Source: Acidobacteriota bacterium
GTDB lineage: Bacteria; Acidobacteriota; Terriglobia; Terriglobales; Acidobacteriaceae
NCBI GenBank assembly: GCA_003010405.1
Contig: PJLO01000003.1
Span: 248,001-312,000, forward strand
Reading direction: 5' to 3'
DNA: 64,000 bases
Of the stretch, positions 17,819 through 26,053 are shown piece by piece. The notes under the pieces were generated by a model, which saw only the letters and a program-made list of their open reading frames with translations, did not search any database and was not told where the DNA came from. Position 1 is the stretch's first letter; every line of letters begins with the position of its first letter. The translations under genes were made by a program, and so were the position numbers.

Positions 17819-17881
17819 TGCTCACCAAAAAACGTCTAGGATTCCCCATGTTGTACGGTATTTCCTGAACGGCAATGAGCT

Positions 17882-20491
17882 TCATCTTCGGTCAATTGCG
17901 GCGCGTGAGTGCTGTGTGATGATCTTTAATATTTCAAACCAGACAATCGTCGCCCCCCCAGCAACTCCGCAAATAGTGACATCCCTTGCTCCGAGAGTTG
18001 AAATCCGAAGCAGATCGTTGAGAAACGGAACGTAGAGCACTAAGCCGAGCAATGTGAGCGCGCCAGCCGAGACGGCCCAAAGGGCTGTATTGCGCGACCG
18101 AAATGTCTGCACAGCAAGTCCCGTCCATGAACGATTTGTCCAGATCAATGCGAGATTGGCAATAATCAATGTCGTGAACGCCATTCCACGGGCGTACGTT
18201 TCGGACCTGCCGCCGTGTAACGCCCAGGCAAATACACCCGCCACAACGGCAAGAGCGCTGACACCCTGAAACAATGCAATCAGGGTTGTGCGCAGGCTAA
18301 AGATAGGTTCCTTCGGGTCGCGTGGAGGCCGGGTCATCACCGAATCTTCTTCCTTCTCGGCTTCAAACGCGGTGGAGCAAGCGGGATCGATGATAAGTTC
18401 GAGAAAGACAATATGCACCGGGAGCAACACCAGAGGCCATTTGAAAAGAACCGGAATCAGCGACATCCCTGCTATTGGCACATGGATGGCAAGAATGTAG
18501 GTCATCGCCTTCTTCAGGTTGTCGAAGATACGGCGGCCCATTCGCACGGCACGCACAATGGAAGAAAAGTCGTCATCCAGAAGTACCAGAGATGCGGATT
18601 CTCGCGCGACATCCGTGCCACGTCCACCCATCGCAACCCCTATATGCGCAGCCTTGAGCGCAGGAGCGTCATTCACACCATCGCCAGTCATGGCTACCAC
18701 TTCGCCATTCGCCTTCAGCGCATTCACTAAGCGCAGCTTTTGCTCTGGAACGACACGAGCAAATATGTTCGTCGTTTTGACCTTCTCACGAAGCGCCAGA
18801 TCGTCCATCTTGTCCAGTTCAGGGCCGGTTACAATCTGGTTGCGCGGAGCTATTCCGATCTGCCCGGCAACGCTCTGCGCCGTCACGGGATAATCGCCGG
18901 TGATCATAAAAACGCGGATTCCTGCGCTGTAGCACTCGCGGATGGCTTCCGGAACGGTCGGCCTAATGGGATCGGCAAGCGCCACGAGACCAACAAATTC
19001 GAAATCAAATTCATTCTGTTGAGGCGGCAACTCGCCTTTTTTGCTGTACGCTGCCGCTACTCCAAGTACGCGCAGTCCTTCGGTCGCCATGATCCGAACG
19101 TGTTCCGCGAGCGCATCGCGATCGTCTTGATCGAAACGGCAAAGCCGTGCGATAGCCTCCGGCGCCCCTTTGGTCGCAACGGTGTAATGCGGCTGAGCAC
19201 CTGTCTCCCACACTCGTGTTATTGAGAGCTGTTCACGCGAGAGTGGATATTCGCGCACAAGCTGCCAGTCGGGATGAAGGTGCTCCGTCCCTGCAAGGTA
19301 TTTCTCGCCGAATTCTTTGAACGCGACTTCCATTGGATCGAATGGGTTTTGCTGGCTGGCAAGAATGCTGAACTCGATGACCTCGTGAAACTCTTCTGGA
19401 AATGCGTCCGGCTTATGTTCTGCCAAGTCAAGGACATTGCCATCAGCCGCGAGCTTTTTGACCGACATCCGGTTCTGGGTCAACGTCCCCGTTTTGTCCA
19501 CGCAAAGAACAGTTGCAGAACCCAGCGTTTCGACCGCAGGAATCCGTCTCGTGAGCACCCGGTTCTGCGAAATTCGCCACGCTCCCACAGCCAAAAAAAT
19601 CATCAGTACGACCGGAAATTCTTCTGGAAGCATTGCCATTGCCAGGGCGACTCCAGCCAACAAACCTTCAAGCCAGTTTCCGCGAGAAACCGCGGAGAGC
19701 AGAGCCACTACGATGCAAAGCGATAGTCCGAGAATGGCAAGAATCGTCACGAGACGGCGGGTTTCTTTCTGCAGGGGTGTGTCCTCTGTTTCGACAAACT
19801 GCAGTGCCTTGCCAATCTTCCCAAGTTCCGTACTGGTTCCTGTCGCCAGCACTTTGACCAAGCCTTGTCCCTGCACAATCAGTGTTCCCGAATAAACGAA
19901 CGGCTGATCATCACCCCCGGGGCGAGCACTCGCCGTAGCAGTATCACCGACACATTTTCGGACAGGAACTGATTCACCGGTGAGGAGGGATTCATCCACG
20001 GAAAGGTTTACTGCTGACAAAAGGACCGCGTCGGCCGGAACGCGATCGCCTTCCGAAAGAACCAGAACATCGCCGCGAACTACCTCTCGCCCTGCAATTC
20101 GCCGTCTCTCGCCATCCCGTATGACCAGCGCACGTGGACTGGACAAATCGCGCAACGCTTCCAAAGCTCTCTCAGTTTTGCGCTCCTGGTAGAGGGTTAT
20201 CCCCATCACGACAAACACAAAACCGAGCAGGAGGAGTGCTTCCTCGATATCTCCCAAAAACAGGTAGATTGCCCCTGCTGCAAGCAGCAGCAGAAACATT
20301 GGCTCGCGAACGACATCCAATGCAATCGCCCAGATGGTGCGCGGCTTGGATGATGGCAGTTCGTTCGGCCCTTCAACCCTTAGGCGTTCGACAGCCTCAG
20401 CCTGCGAGAGACCCTGTCTACCGCTCACATCCACGAAGTTCGGCGCGTATGTATTTGAATCGCGGATTGTATTGCGAGATGAGGCGCTCAT
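17882..20491 (-). CDS. P-type ATPase, calcium/cation-transporting type (P2A-like)
   Basis: This 869-residue membrane pump has the complete P-type ATPase layout: an N-terminal cation-ATPase segment (GLSQAEAVERLRVEGPNELP), actuator loop with LLTGESVPVRK, helix M4 with MLPEEFPVVLMIF, phosphorylation site Asp332 (DKTGTLTQN), the KGAPEAI nucleotide site, and the hinge MTGDGVNDAPALKAAHIGVAMG. A C-terminal cation-ATPase domain with about six helices follows (HIVFLELIIDPACS). The PEEFPV helix is common in bacterial relatives of Ca2+ pumps of the PMR1/SERCA group. The transported ion (Ca2+, Mn2+ or other) cannot be fixed from sequence alone. It is convergent with mutS. Confidence 0.9.
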   Translation of the reverse strand: MSASSRNTIRDSNTYAPNFVDVSGRQGLSQAEAVERLRVEGPNELPSSKPRTIWAIALDVVREPMFLLLLAAGAIYLFLGDIEEALLLLGFVFVVMGITLYQERKTERALEALRDLSSPRALVIRDGERRRIAGREVVRGDVLVLSEGDRVPADAVLLSAVNLSVDESLLTGESVPVRKCVGDTATASARPGGDDQPFVYSGTLIVQGQGLVKVLATGTSTELGKIGKALQFVETEDTPLQKETRRLVTILAILGLSLCIVVALLSAVSRGNWLEGLLAGVALAMAMLPEEFPVVLMIFLAVGAWRISQNRVLTRRIPAVETLGSATVLCVDKTGTLTQNRMSVKKLAADGNVLDLAEHKPDAFPEEFHEVIEFSILASQQNPFDPMEVAFKEFGEKYLAGTEHLHPDWQLVREYPLSREQLSITRVWETGAQPHYTVATKGAPEAIARLCRFDQDDRDALAEHVRIMATEGLRVLGVAAAYSKKGELPPQQNEFDFEFVGLVALADPIRPTVPEAIRECYSAGIRVFMITGDYPVTAQSVAGQIGIAPRNQIVTGPELDKMDDLALREKVKTTNIFARVVPEQKLRLVNALKANGEVVAMTGDGVNDAPALKAAHIGVAMGGRGTDVARESASLVLLDDDFSSIVRAVRMGRRIFDNLKKAMTYILAIHVPIAGMSLIPVLFKWPLVLLPVHIVFLELIIDPACSTAFEAEKEEDSVMTRPPRDPKEPIFSLRTTLIALFQGVSALAVVAGVFAWALHGGRSETYARGMAFTTLIIANLALIWTNRSWTGLAVQTFRSRNTALWAVSAGALTLLGLVLYVPFLNDLLRISTLGARDVTICGVAGGATIVWFEILKIITQHSRAAIDRR

Positions 20492-20742
20492 TTAACCTCT
20501 ATCACAGGGGAGTTTACGCACCCGCCCGCTTATGTTACACGACTCTGCAAGCAAGGAACCTATCGCACGAAATCGGAAGCGTGAAAGCGCAGGGAGACCG
20601 TCCCTGAACCCGCACCAAACTGAATATTGGCAAACGCCTAAATATGATGCATAGTCAATAAAGTGCAGCTGCCGTCAGCTCTGCTGGGACACCTTGCGCC
20701 ATCATCCGTCAAGCAAGTTGAAGCTGAAGGAATTACGCAATC

Positions 20743-21081
20743 ATGAATACTGAACAAGACGGTTCATGCCAAAGAATAACTTCACAGTCGGCCAAAGAAT
20801 TATTGGCAAAGATATCGTTGGAATTTCGGGATTGGGCAGCAGTTGCGTTCAACTCAGCCGGCAGGTTTTTCACTGCCATATTCAATGTATTCATCCTGGC
20901 CATTGCCGCCATTACCGCACTATTCGCTGTGATGGTGCTGACAGTGCGGGACACAGTTACGAATCCCTCAGACGATTCGATGCTTACGCTTTTTAATATC
21001 AGGACATTATCGAAAAAGACACGTGCTGCTTCAGCTTCTGACTATACGAATCAGCCGGCTGAAGGAGTGGAGCGGAGTTGA
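20743..21081 (+). CDS. Small single-span membrane protein, unknown
   Basis: The 112-residue frame starts at an ATG with a weak AAGGAA 12 bases upstream. Residues about 45-68 form a clear membrane helix (FFTAIFNVFILAIAAITALFAV), followed by a polar tail of 40 residues. I recognise no family. The protein-like composition and the clean helix support a real gene, but the ribosome-binding site is poor and an overlapping frame is almost as long, so it could be chance. It lies 97 bases before the HAD gene in the same direction. Confidence 0.4.
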   Translation: MNTEQDGSCQRITSQSAKELLAKISLEFRDWAAVAFNSAGRFFTAIFNVFILAIAAITALFAVMVLTVRDTVTNPSDDSMLTLFNIRTLSKKTRAASASDYTNQPAEGVERS

Positions 21082-21178
21082 TGCGGTCTCAACTCTGGGG
21101 CGCCTTCACCACAAGAACGGTCCAAATACGCAGAAACTTTTCTGAAGCCCCTCCCGAGTTACCCCGTACACTTGTGGC

Positions 21179-21823
21179 ATGCCGTCTCTGCTTGCCAAAG
21201 GAATTCTCTTCGACCTGGACGGAGTGCTCATCGACAGCACCGCGGGTGTCGCTCGTGTCTGGCGCGACTGGGCCATACGGCACGGTCTTGATCCCGATCG
21301 CACAGCCCACACTGCTCATGGATGCCGTGTTCTTGACATCGTTCCGCTGCTGGCGCCCCACCTCGATGCAGAAGCAGAGCTCCGCGACCTGGAGCGGCGC
21401 GAAATTGCCGAATCTTACGATGTAATCGTCTTCCCCGGAGCCGCGAGATTGCTAAAATCTCTGCCGTCTGGCCGTTGGGCGATTGTCACCAGCGGCACAC
21501 GCGACCTTGCCAAGCACCGCCTTGGCGTAGCCGGACTTCCTGTCCCCGAACTCATGATCACCGGCACTGATATCAGGCGCGGCAAACCAGATCCCGAGCC
21601 TTACCAGAGGGGAGCCGCTCTGCTCGGCCTTTCCTCTGCGGACTGCGTTGCGGTTGAGGACGCACCCAGCGGAATAAGCTCCGCCCTGGACGCGGGAATG
21701 CAGGTTCTTGCCGTTCCCACCACATACTCAGTAAACGATTTAGCCCAAGCCACGGCTCTTTTACCTAGTCTCGACGCCTTGCAATCCACGATTTTCGGCG
21801 ACTGCATTCGCCTGAGTTGGTAA
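21179..21823 (+). CDS. HAD-superfamily (subclass IA) sugar-phosphatase-like hydrolase
   Basis: The 214-residue product shows the four HAD motifs. Motif I is DLDGVLIDS with nucleophile Asp12 and acid Asp14. Motif II is the TSGT in WAIVTSGTRD. Motif III is the Lys in RGKPDPEPY, and motif IV is the acidic pair in AVEDAPSGI. The small alpha-helical cap between motifs I and II and the KPDPEPY segment are typical of the phosphoglycolate/2-deoxyglucose-6-phosphate/glycerol-3-phosphate phosphatase group (like YniC or GPP). The substrate is not decided by the sequence. Its ATG has no strong ribosome-binding site. Confidence 0.88.
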   Translation: MPSLLAKGILFDLDGVLIDSTAGVARVWRDWAIRHGLDPDRTAHTAHGCRVLDIVPLLAPHLDAEAELRDLERREIAESYDVIVFPGAARLLKSLPSGRWAIVTSGTRDLAKHRLGVAGLPVPELMITGTDIRRGKPDPEPYQRGAALLGLSSADCVAVEDAPSGISSALDAGMQVLAVPTTYSVNDLAQATALLPSLDALQSTIFGDCIRLSW

Positions 21824-21941
21824 ATTTGTCACTCTGCCGTGATTATCAAAATTGACAATGTGACTTGCAACAGGCACACTTACGCTTCGAAAAGCGGTTT
21901 CGGTCACCACTCTCAACTGAGCACGATGGATAGCCGTCACA

Positions 21942-22439
21942 ATGAACGTAAGCAAGGTTTCCTACACGCTTGAGTCCACTCTGGAGAGTGTAAACAGGGC
22001 CGAGCAAACTGCTGCAGAAATCGCCGCCAGATCCGGTTTTGATAAGGACGAATGCGGTCGAATCTCTCTCGCTGTTCGTGAGGCCACCGTGAACGCTGTC
22101 CTGCACGGAAACCAGTGCGATCCGACCAAGGGCGTGACCATTTCCTTTGAAAACACTCTAGACGCTTTGACGATCCTGGTGCACGACGAGGGTTCAGGCC
22201 TTGATCCTGCCCTGGTTCCCGATCCTCTCGCTCCTATAAACCTGCTCAAGCAATCAGGACGAGGAGTTTTTATTATTCGGGCATTCATGGACGAATTCCG
22301 TTTTCGAACCATGTCTCCGGGCACCGAAGTCACTATGATCAAATTCGTTCGCGGCCCGGGGTCGCGACGGCAACAAGGAGGATTTACCAGTGACGATGAA
22401 AGCAAGCTCACGGCAGGCGAACGGCGTCACCATCGTTAG
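21942..22439 (+). CDS. RsbW-like anti-sigma factor / serine kinase (HATPase_c_2)
   Basis: The 165-residue product is a GHKL-type ATPase without a histidine-phosphotransfer domain. Its N-box reads REATVNAVLHGNQCD, G1 is VHDEGSGLDPA and the C-terminal GRGVFIIRAFMDEF is the G2 region. In the family these kinases bind a sigma factor or other target and phosphorylate a STAS antagonist, a partner-switching circuit. Its 3' end overlaps the STAS gene by 50 bases, so the two are translated together. No sigma factor gene is next to them, so the target is unknown. The order kinase-then-antagonist is the reverse of the common rsbV-rsbW order. An ATG start with GGATAGCCGTCACA upstream has no strong ribosome-binding site. 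Confidence 0.88.
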   Translation: MNVSKVSYTLESTLESVNRAEQTAAEIAARSGFDKDECGRISLAVREATVNAVLHGNQCDPTKGVTISFENTLDALTILVHDEGSGLDPALVPDPLAPINLLKQSGRGVFIIRAFMDEFRFRTMSPGTEVTMIKFVRGPGSRRQQGGFTSDDESKLTAGERRHHR

Positions 22440-22737
22440 TCTTTGCGGACGTATCACACTCGGCGAAGGCAGTGTCATTCTGCGCGATACCGTTAAGAGC
22501 CTTTCCGCCCAAGGCCATAAGAAAATACTCCTTGACCTCGGAGATGTCACCTACATCGACAGCTCGGGGATAGGTGAACTAGTCAGTGCATTCACCAGCG
22601 TTCGTAATTCCGGTGGCGAACTCAAGTTGCTCAAACTCACAAAGCAAGTTCACGATCTGCTACAAGTCACTAAGCTGCACACTATTTTCGACATCCAAGA
22701 AGACGAAGCTGCGGCTATCGCGGCCTTCGCTCGTTAA
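22390..22737 (+). CDS. STAS-domain anti-sigma factor antagonist (RsbV-like)
   Basis: This 115-residue product is a single STAS domain: NGVTIVSLCGRITLGEGS, then HKKILLDLGDVTYIDSSGIGEL, where Ser58/Ser59 is the phosphorylation site of the family, and the ending GGELKLLKLTKQVHDLLQVT. Unphosphorylated antagonist would free the kinase's target. The start is the GTG at 22390 because AGGAGG lies eight bases upstream; an ATG two codons later is less well placed. It overlaps the RsbW-like gene by 50 bases and is followed by a terminator. Confidence 0.92.
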   Translation: MTMKASSRQANGVTIVSLCGRITLGEGSVILRDTVKSLSAQGHKKILLDLGDVTYIDSSGIGELVSAFTSVRNSGGELKLLKLTKQVHDLLQVTKLHTIFDIQEDEAAAIAAFAR

Positions 22738-22749
22738 TCGGAAACACCA

Positions 22750-22781
22750 GGGCGGCTCACCCAGCCGCCCGTCTCTATTTT
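22750..22781 (+). terminator. Terminator of the RsbW/RsbV pair
   Basis: GGGCGGCT (22750-22757) and AGCCGCCC (22763-22770) form a perfect 8-bp stem with a five-base loop, followed by GTCTCTATTTTC. The T-run is weak but the stem is strong. Confidence 0.65.
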
Positions 22782-22847
22782 CATTACGGTGTGCCGATCC
22801 TGAGTTTCATTCACTAAAATTGCGGAGTAATTCGATAGAATTCCTTC

Positions 22848-24176
22848 ATGCTCAAGTTTCGACTCTGTGTTCTTTTGCTGGTGTGCTCCGCTGCAACGGC
22901 TTTCGCGGCATCTCCTCTGGTTCTCATATCCATCGATGGAATGCGCCCGGACTACATCACCAATCCCAAGGCCTGCTCAACAACCTTTCCCACCATTCAG
23001 AGTTTCCTTACCACGGGAACATATGCCGAGGGCGTCACGGGTGTGCTACCGACTCTCACTTATCCTTCGCACACAACGCTGATCACTGGCGTAGAGCCGG
23101 CAAAACACGGCATCTGGGGCAACACTACATTCGATCCCGAGTCGACTAACTTCTCCGGTTGGTACTGGTACGCCAAAGACATCAAGGCCGATACGCTGTG
23201 GGACGCGGCAACCCGTAAAAAGCTGATTACCGCGAACGTCGGATGGCCCGTCAGCGTGGATGAGCGCAACATCCGCTTCAACATTCCCGAATACTGGCGC
23301 GCCGGAAACGCCGAGGATCGTAAGCTGTTGCGCGCACTTTCCACACCGGAGCTGTACGACGGAGTAGAAAGGCACTTTCTCTCAGTTCCCGAATCCGATG
23401 GAGCGTACCTCGCCACCGATGTGGCTCGCGCAAAGGCTGCGATATACGCAATCGAGCACAAGCATGCTCGCTTTGTGACCCTGCACCTCATCACACTTGA
23501 CGAAATGCAGCACGAACACTCGCCTTTCAGCCCGCAGGCCTGCCAGAGCTTGCTGGAACTGGATAAGCAGGTGGGAGCGGTGCTGGAGGCTGCCATTGCG
23601 GCCAACCCTGCTACGGTCGTTGCCGTTGTTTCCGACCACGGTTTTGCGCGAACCGACTACCGCGTCAATTTGATGGTACCGCTCATCGAAGCTGGTCTGC
23701 TTAAACTCGGGACGCATGCCAAGGAATGGAAAGCTGCCATTTTTCCCGGCGGAGGCACTGCGGCTATCGTGCTCCACGACCCTAAGGACAAGGCCACGGA
23801 AGAGGCGGTCCGCACTTTGCTGCACCGTTTGGCTTCCAACCGCGCAAACGGCATTGCCTCCATCCTGGAAAAACCGGAAATTGACAAACTAGGCGGCTTT
23901 CCCAACGCTGCATTTGTGGTCGATCTGCAAGTCGGCTATCAGCTAGGCTATGCTGCCGAGGGAGCTCTCGTCACCCCGGCCCCATCTACCGGAATGCACG
24001 GTTATCTGCCCTCTCACCCGGAGATGCTTGCAGCGTTTTTCGTGCGCGGTCGCGGCATCGCCGCTGGACGCGACCTCGGCGTCATCGACATGCGCCAGAT
24101 CGCGCCGACCTTGGGCGGAATTCTCGGCGTGAATTTGAAAGATGCGCGCCAACCACAGCTCAACATACGCAAATAA
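22848..24176 (+). CDS. Secreted nucleotide pyrophosphatase/phosphodiesterase (alkaline phosphatase superfamily)
   Basis: The 442-residue product starts with a signal peptide (LLLVCSAATAFA) and then the NPP-type metal and nucleophile motifs: Asp30 in LISIDGMRPDYI, and Thr71 in TLTYPSHTTLITG. Metal-site residues also appear in the TLDEMQHEH and SDHGF segments. NPP enzymes hydrolyse nucleotide pyrophosphates or lysophospholipids outside the cytoplasm; the substrate is not visible here. It stands alone with a terminator after it. Its close similarity in layout to bacterial AP-superfamily phosphodiesterases makes the assignment firm at family level only. Confidence 0.88.
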   Translation: MLKFRLCVLLLVCSAATAFAASPLVLISIDGMRPDYITNPKACSTTFPTIQSFLTTGTYAEGVTGVLPTLTYPSHTTLITGVEPAKHGIWGNTTFDPESTNFSGWYWYAKDIKADTLWDAATRKKLITANVGWPVSVDERNIRFNIPEYWRAGNAEDRKLLRALSTPELYDGVERHFLSVPESDGAYLATDVARAKAAIYAIEHKHARFVTLHLITLDEMQHEHSPFSPQACQSLLELDKQVGAVLEAAIAANPATVVAVVSDHGFARTDYRVNLMVPLIEAGLLKLGTHAKEWKAAIFPGGGTAAIVLHDPKDKATEEAVRTLLHRLASNRANGIASILEKPEIDKLGGFPNAAFVVDLQVGYQLGYAAEGALVTPAPSTGMHGYLPSHPEMLAAFFVRGRGIAAGRDLGVIDMRQIAPTLGGILGVNLKDARQPQLNIRK

Positions 24177-24187
24177 GGGCGTTTCTT

Positions 24188-24224
24188 CCGGTCCTGCGTT
24201 CCCGCCGCGGGACCGGTGTGTTTT
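24188..24224 (+). terminator. Terminator after the phosphodiesterase gene
   Basis: CCGGTCC (24188-24194) pairs with GGACCGG (24210-24216) around a GC-rich 15-base loop and is followed by TGTGTTTTCC. It lies 11 bases after the gene's stop. Confidence 0.6.
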
Positions 24225-24254
24225 CCATCGGCAATCAAAGTACAATTTCTTCTT

Positions 24255-24827
24255 ATGCCCCGCATACTCATCAGCTCATTCGGTTTCCGTTTGATTAAAG
24301 CTAAAACACAGGTGAGTTCGCTCTGGCTGCTCTGTATCGTTCTATTCGTTGCGCTCCCGGCTCTGGCGCAGAAGAGCACCGCCCCCTCCCTCGTTGAGCA
24401 ACCTGCCCCGAATGCCGCAAGCTCATCCCCAGTAACCACGGTTCAGGTGGAGTGCCTCCCTCCCTCCCGCGCCTCGGAGTTGCTCGACAAACATGGATGC
24501 GTTGCGGGAAAGGTCTTTCGGGTCAGCTCACAGAAAAACGGAAACCTGCGGATCTTTTTTGGTCCAAACCACGACGAATGCGAGTTTCAAGCGGTAGTCT
24601 TCGCCCGCGACCGCGACAGCCTTGGTGATCTCTCTTATCTGCACGGAAGACTGGTTGCCGTGATTGGAGAAGTCATCGAATACCGAGACCATGCTGAAAT
24701 CGTCGTGAAAGACCGCAAGCAGATTCAAGTGGCGGCAACCGATCCGCCGAAGCAATTCGACGCCGATCAGTCGAGACCCGGTTTCGGCAGCGCCCATCGA
24801 GGCGGTAAACGCGGTCGCGCCTGGTAA
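24255..24827 (+). CDS. Secreted protein with OB-fold nucleic-acid-binding-like domain
   Basis: The chosen ATG gives 190 residues: an N-terminal hydrophobic segment with Ala-rich cleavage region (VLFVALPALAQ) after 25 or so polar residues, a proline/serine linker, then about 95 residues with the strand pattern of an OB fold. The tell-tale order is KHGCVAGKVFRVSSQKNG, LRIFFGPN, CEFQAVVFARD, then YLHGRLVAVIGEVIEYRDHA and EIVVKDRKQIQV. That pattern is typical of tRNA_anti-like/OB domains in small periplasmic proteins. An ATG 13 codons upstream is less likely because the signal peptide would be longer than usual. There is no clear ribosome-binding site. Function is unknown. Confidence 0.68.
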   Translation: MPRILISSFGFRLIKAKTQVSSLWLLCIVLFVALPALAQKSTAPSLVEQPAPNAASSSPVTTVQVECLPPSRASELLDKHGCVAGKVFRVSSQKNGNLRIFFGPNHDECEFQAVVFARDRDSLGDLSYLHGRLVAVIGEVIEYRDHAEIVVKDRKQIQVAATDPPKQFDADQSRPGFGSAHRGGKRGRAW

Positions 24828-24835
24828 CTAGTGGA

Positions 24836-24867
24836 AGAAGAGGCGCACCCGTGGGCGCGCCTCTTCT
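24836..24867. terminator. Convergent terminator hairpin
   Basis: AGAAGAGGCGC (24836-24846) and GCGCCTCTTCT (24857-24867) make a perfect 11-bp stem, extended inside by CCC/GGG. It lies between convergent genes and can serve both strands; no long T-run is present on either. Confidence 0.65.
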
Positions 24868-24881
24868 GAAGATCGTGAAAC

Positions 24882-26051
24882 TCAGCAATTCTCCCTCAAC
24901 TCCTCCAGCAGATATAACGTTCCCCGCCACACGACGCCGCCGCGCACCAGCGTCGTCACCGTTGACAGCACCAGCGTATACACCATCAGCACGCTTGCCA
25001 CCGGATGCAGCAATACGTAACCAGTGCCGATCTTCGTTCGCCTGCCCATAGCCACATACACCGCCAGCAGACAGCCGAGAGCAACAGCGTATCCGGCCCG
25101 TGCCCACCCTGGCGCAAAGATCGTTCCAAGCCACGGCCCCAGATGTAGCCACAACAGACCCACGACGGCAACAACCGCAAATGCAGGGTTGTAGCGCAGA
25201 TGCGCAAAGAAGTTCTTTCTCAGGTTTGAGATCACACCACGCACCCCCATTGCCCAGCGCAACGTGATCAGGCCTTCACCGAAAGCCACTCGTGACGGCA
25301 TGCCCGCCTTTTTTACCTTTTCAGCAAGATGCATATCGTCCACTACGCTCAACCGCATGGATTGATATGTACCAATCTTTTCGTAGGCCGAGCGCCGCAC
25401 CATGTTGAACGCGCCCACCCCCATTGTGTCTCGCGCCTTTAAGTCGCGCACCTTCCACGGACGGCTTGCAAAGATGAACATTGCCTGAAAAAACGAAATC
25501 ATCATCCGCTCGCCCACGGTCTCCGTCAACATGGTCGGCAGCACCACCATGTGCTGGGCCCGCTCCCGCTCCGCATAATGCACAGCACGCCGCAACGCTT
25601 CCGGCGCGTGAAGCACGTCGGCATCGCTGAAGAGAATCCACTCGCCGGTTGCCTCTTGAGCCGCTCGCCACATTGCGTGAGTCTTGCCCAACCACCCTGA
25701 CGGCAGCTCGCTAACGTGCACCACTACGAGTTGGGACTCATGTTCGGACTTTATCCGGTCGAGAATCTCTCCAGTCGAATCTTCCGAGCGATCATTGACC
25801 ACAAGAAGTTCATAATCCGGGTAGTCGATGGAGAGCAGCGAGCGCACTGAGGCTTCGATCATCTCACTCTCATTGCGAGCCGGAACAATGATGCTCACCC
25901 GCGGCAACTTTGCGTCCGCCGCCACAGCATGTTCGGGTTCCGTCAATTCAGCAATCTGCGGAATACCGCGCCCAGCCGCAACCATGTGATATAACCAGGT
26001 CGCACCCAGCCCCGCTCCTAATACAAGATTCAGCGTCTGCAAATATCCCAA
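24882..26051 (-). CDS. Membrane-associated family 2 glycosyltransferase
   Basis: The 389-residue product has an N-terminal membrane helix (TLNLVLGAGLGATWLYH), a GT-A catalytic domain and three or more C-terminal helices. Catalytic features are RVSIIVPARNES, VVNDRSEDSTGEIL, the DXD-type ILFSDADVLHAPEALR and the acceptor-side RLSVVDDMHLAEKVKKAG. The layout resembles hydroxychlorobactene/hopanoid-linked glucosyltransferases (CruC or HpnB), but the sugar and acceptor are not decided by the sequence. The frame runs 99 codons further upstream into the MFS gene. The start is placed at TTG 26051 because it follows the MFS stop by two bases, with CAGGGGGA upstream. Confidence 0.82.
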   Translation of the reverse strand: MGYLQTLNLVLGAGLGATWLYHMVAAGRGIPQIAELTEPEHAVAADAKLPRVSIIVPARNESEMIEASVRSLLSIDYPDYELLVVNDRSEDSTGEILDRIKSEHESQLVVVHVSELPSGWLGKTHAMWRAAQEATGEWILFSDADVLHAPEALRRAVHYAERERAQHMVVLPTMLTETVGERMMISFFQAMFIFASRPWKVRDLKARDTMGVGAFNMVRRSAYEKIGTYQSMRLSVVDDMHLAEKVKKAGMPSRVAFGEGLITLRWAMGVRGVISNLRKNFFAHLRYNPAFAVVAVVGLLWLHLGPWLGTIFAPGWARAGYAVALGCLLAVYVAMGRRTKIGTGYVLLHPVASVLMVYTLVLSTVTTLVRGGVVWRGTLYLLEELRENC

Positions 26052-26053
26052 GG

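Noticed and set aside
22586..23149. 187-codon frame overlapping STAS and phosphodiesterase genes
   Set aside because: Covers the terminator and two supported genes in other frames; no motifs.
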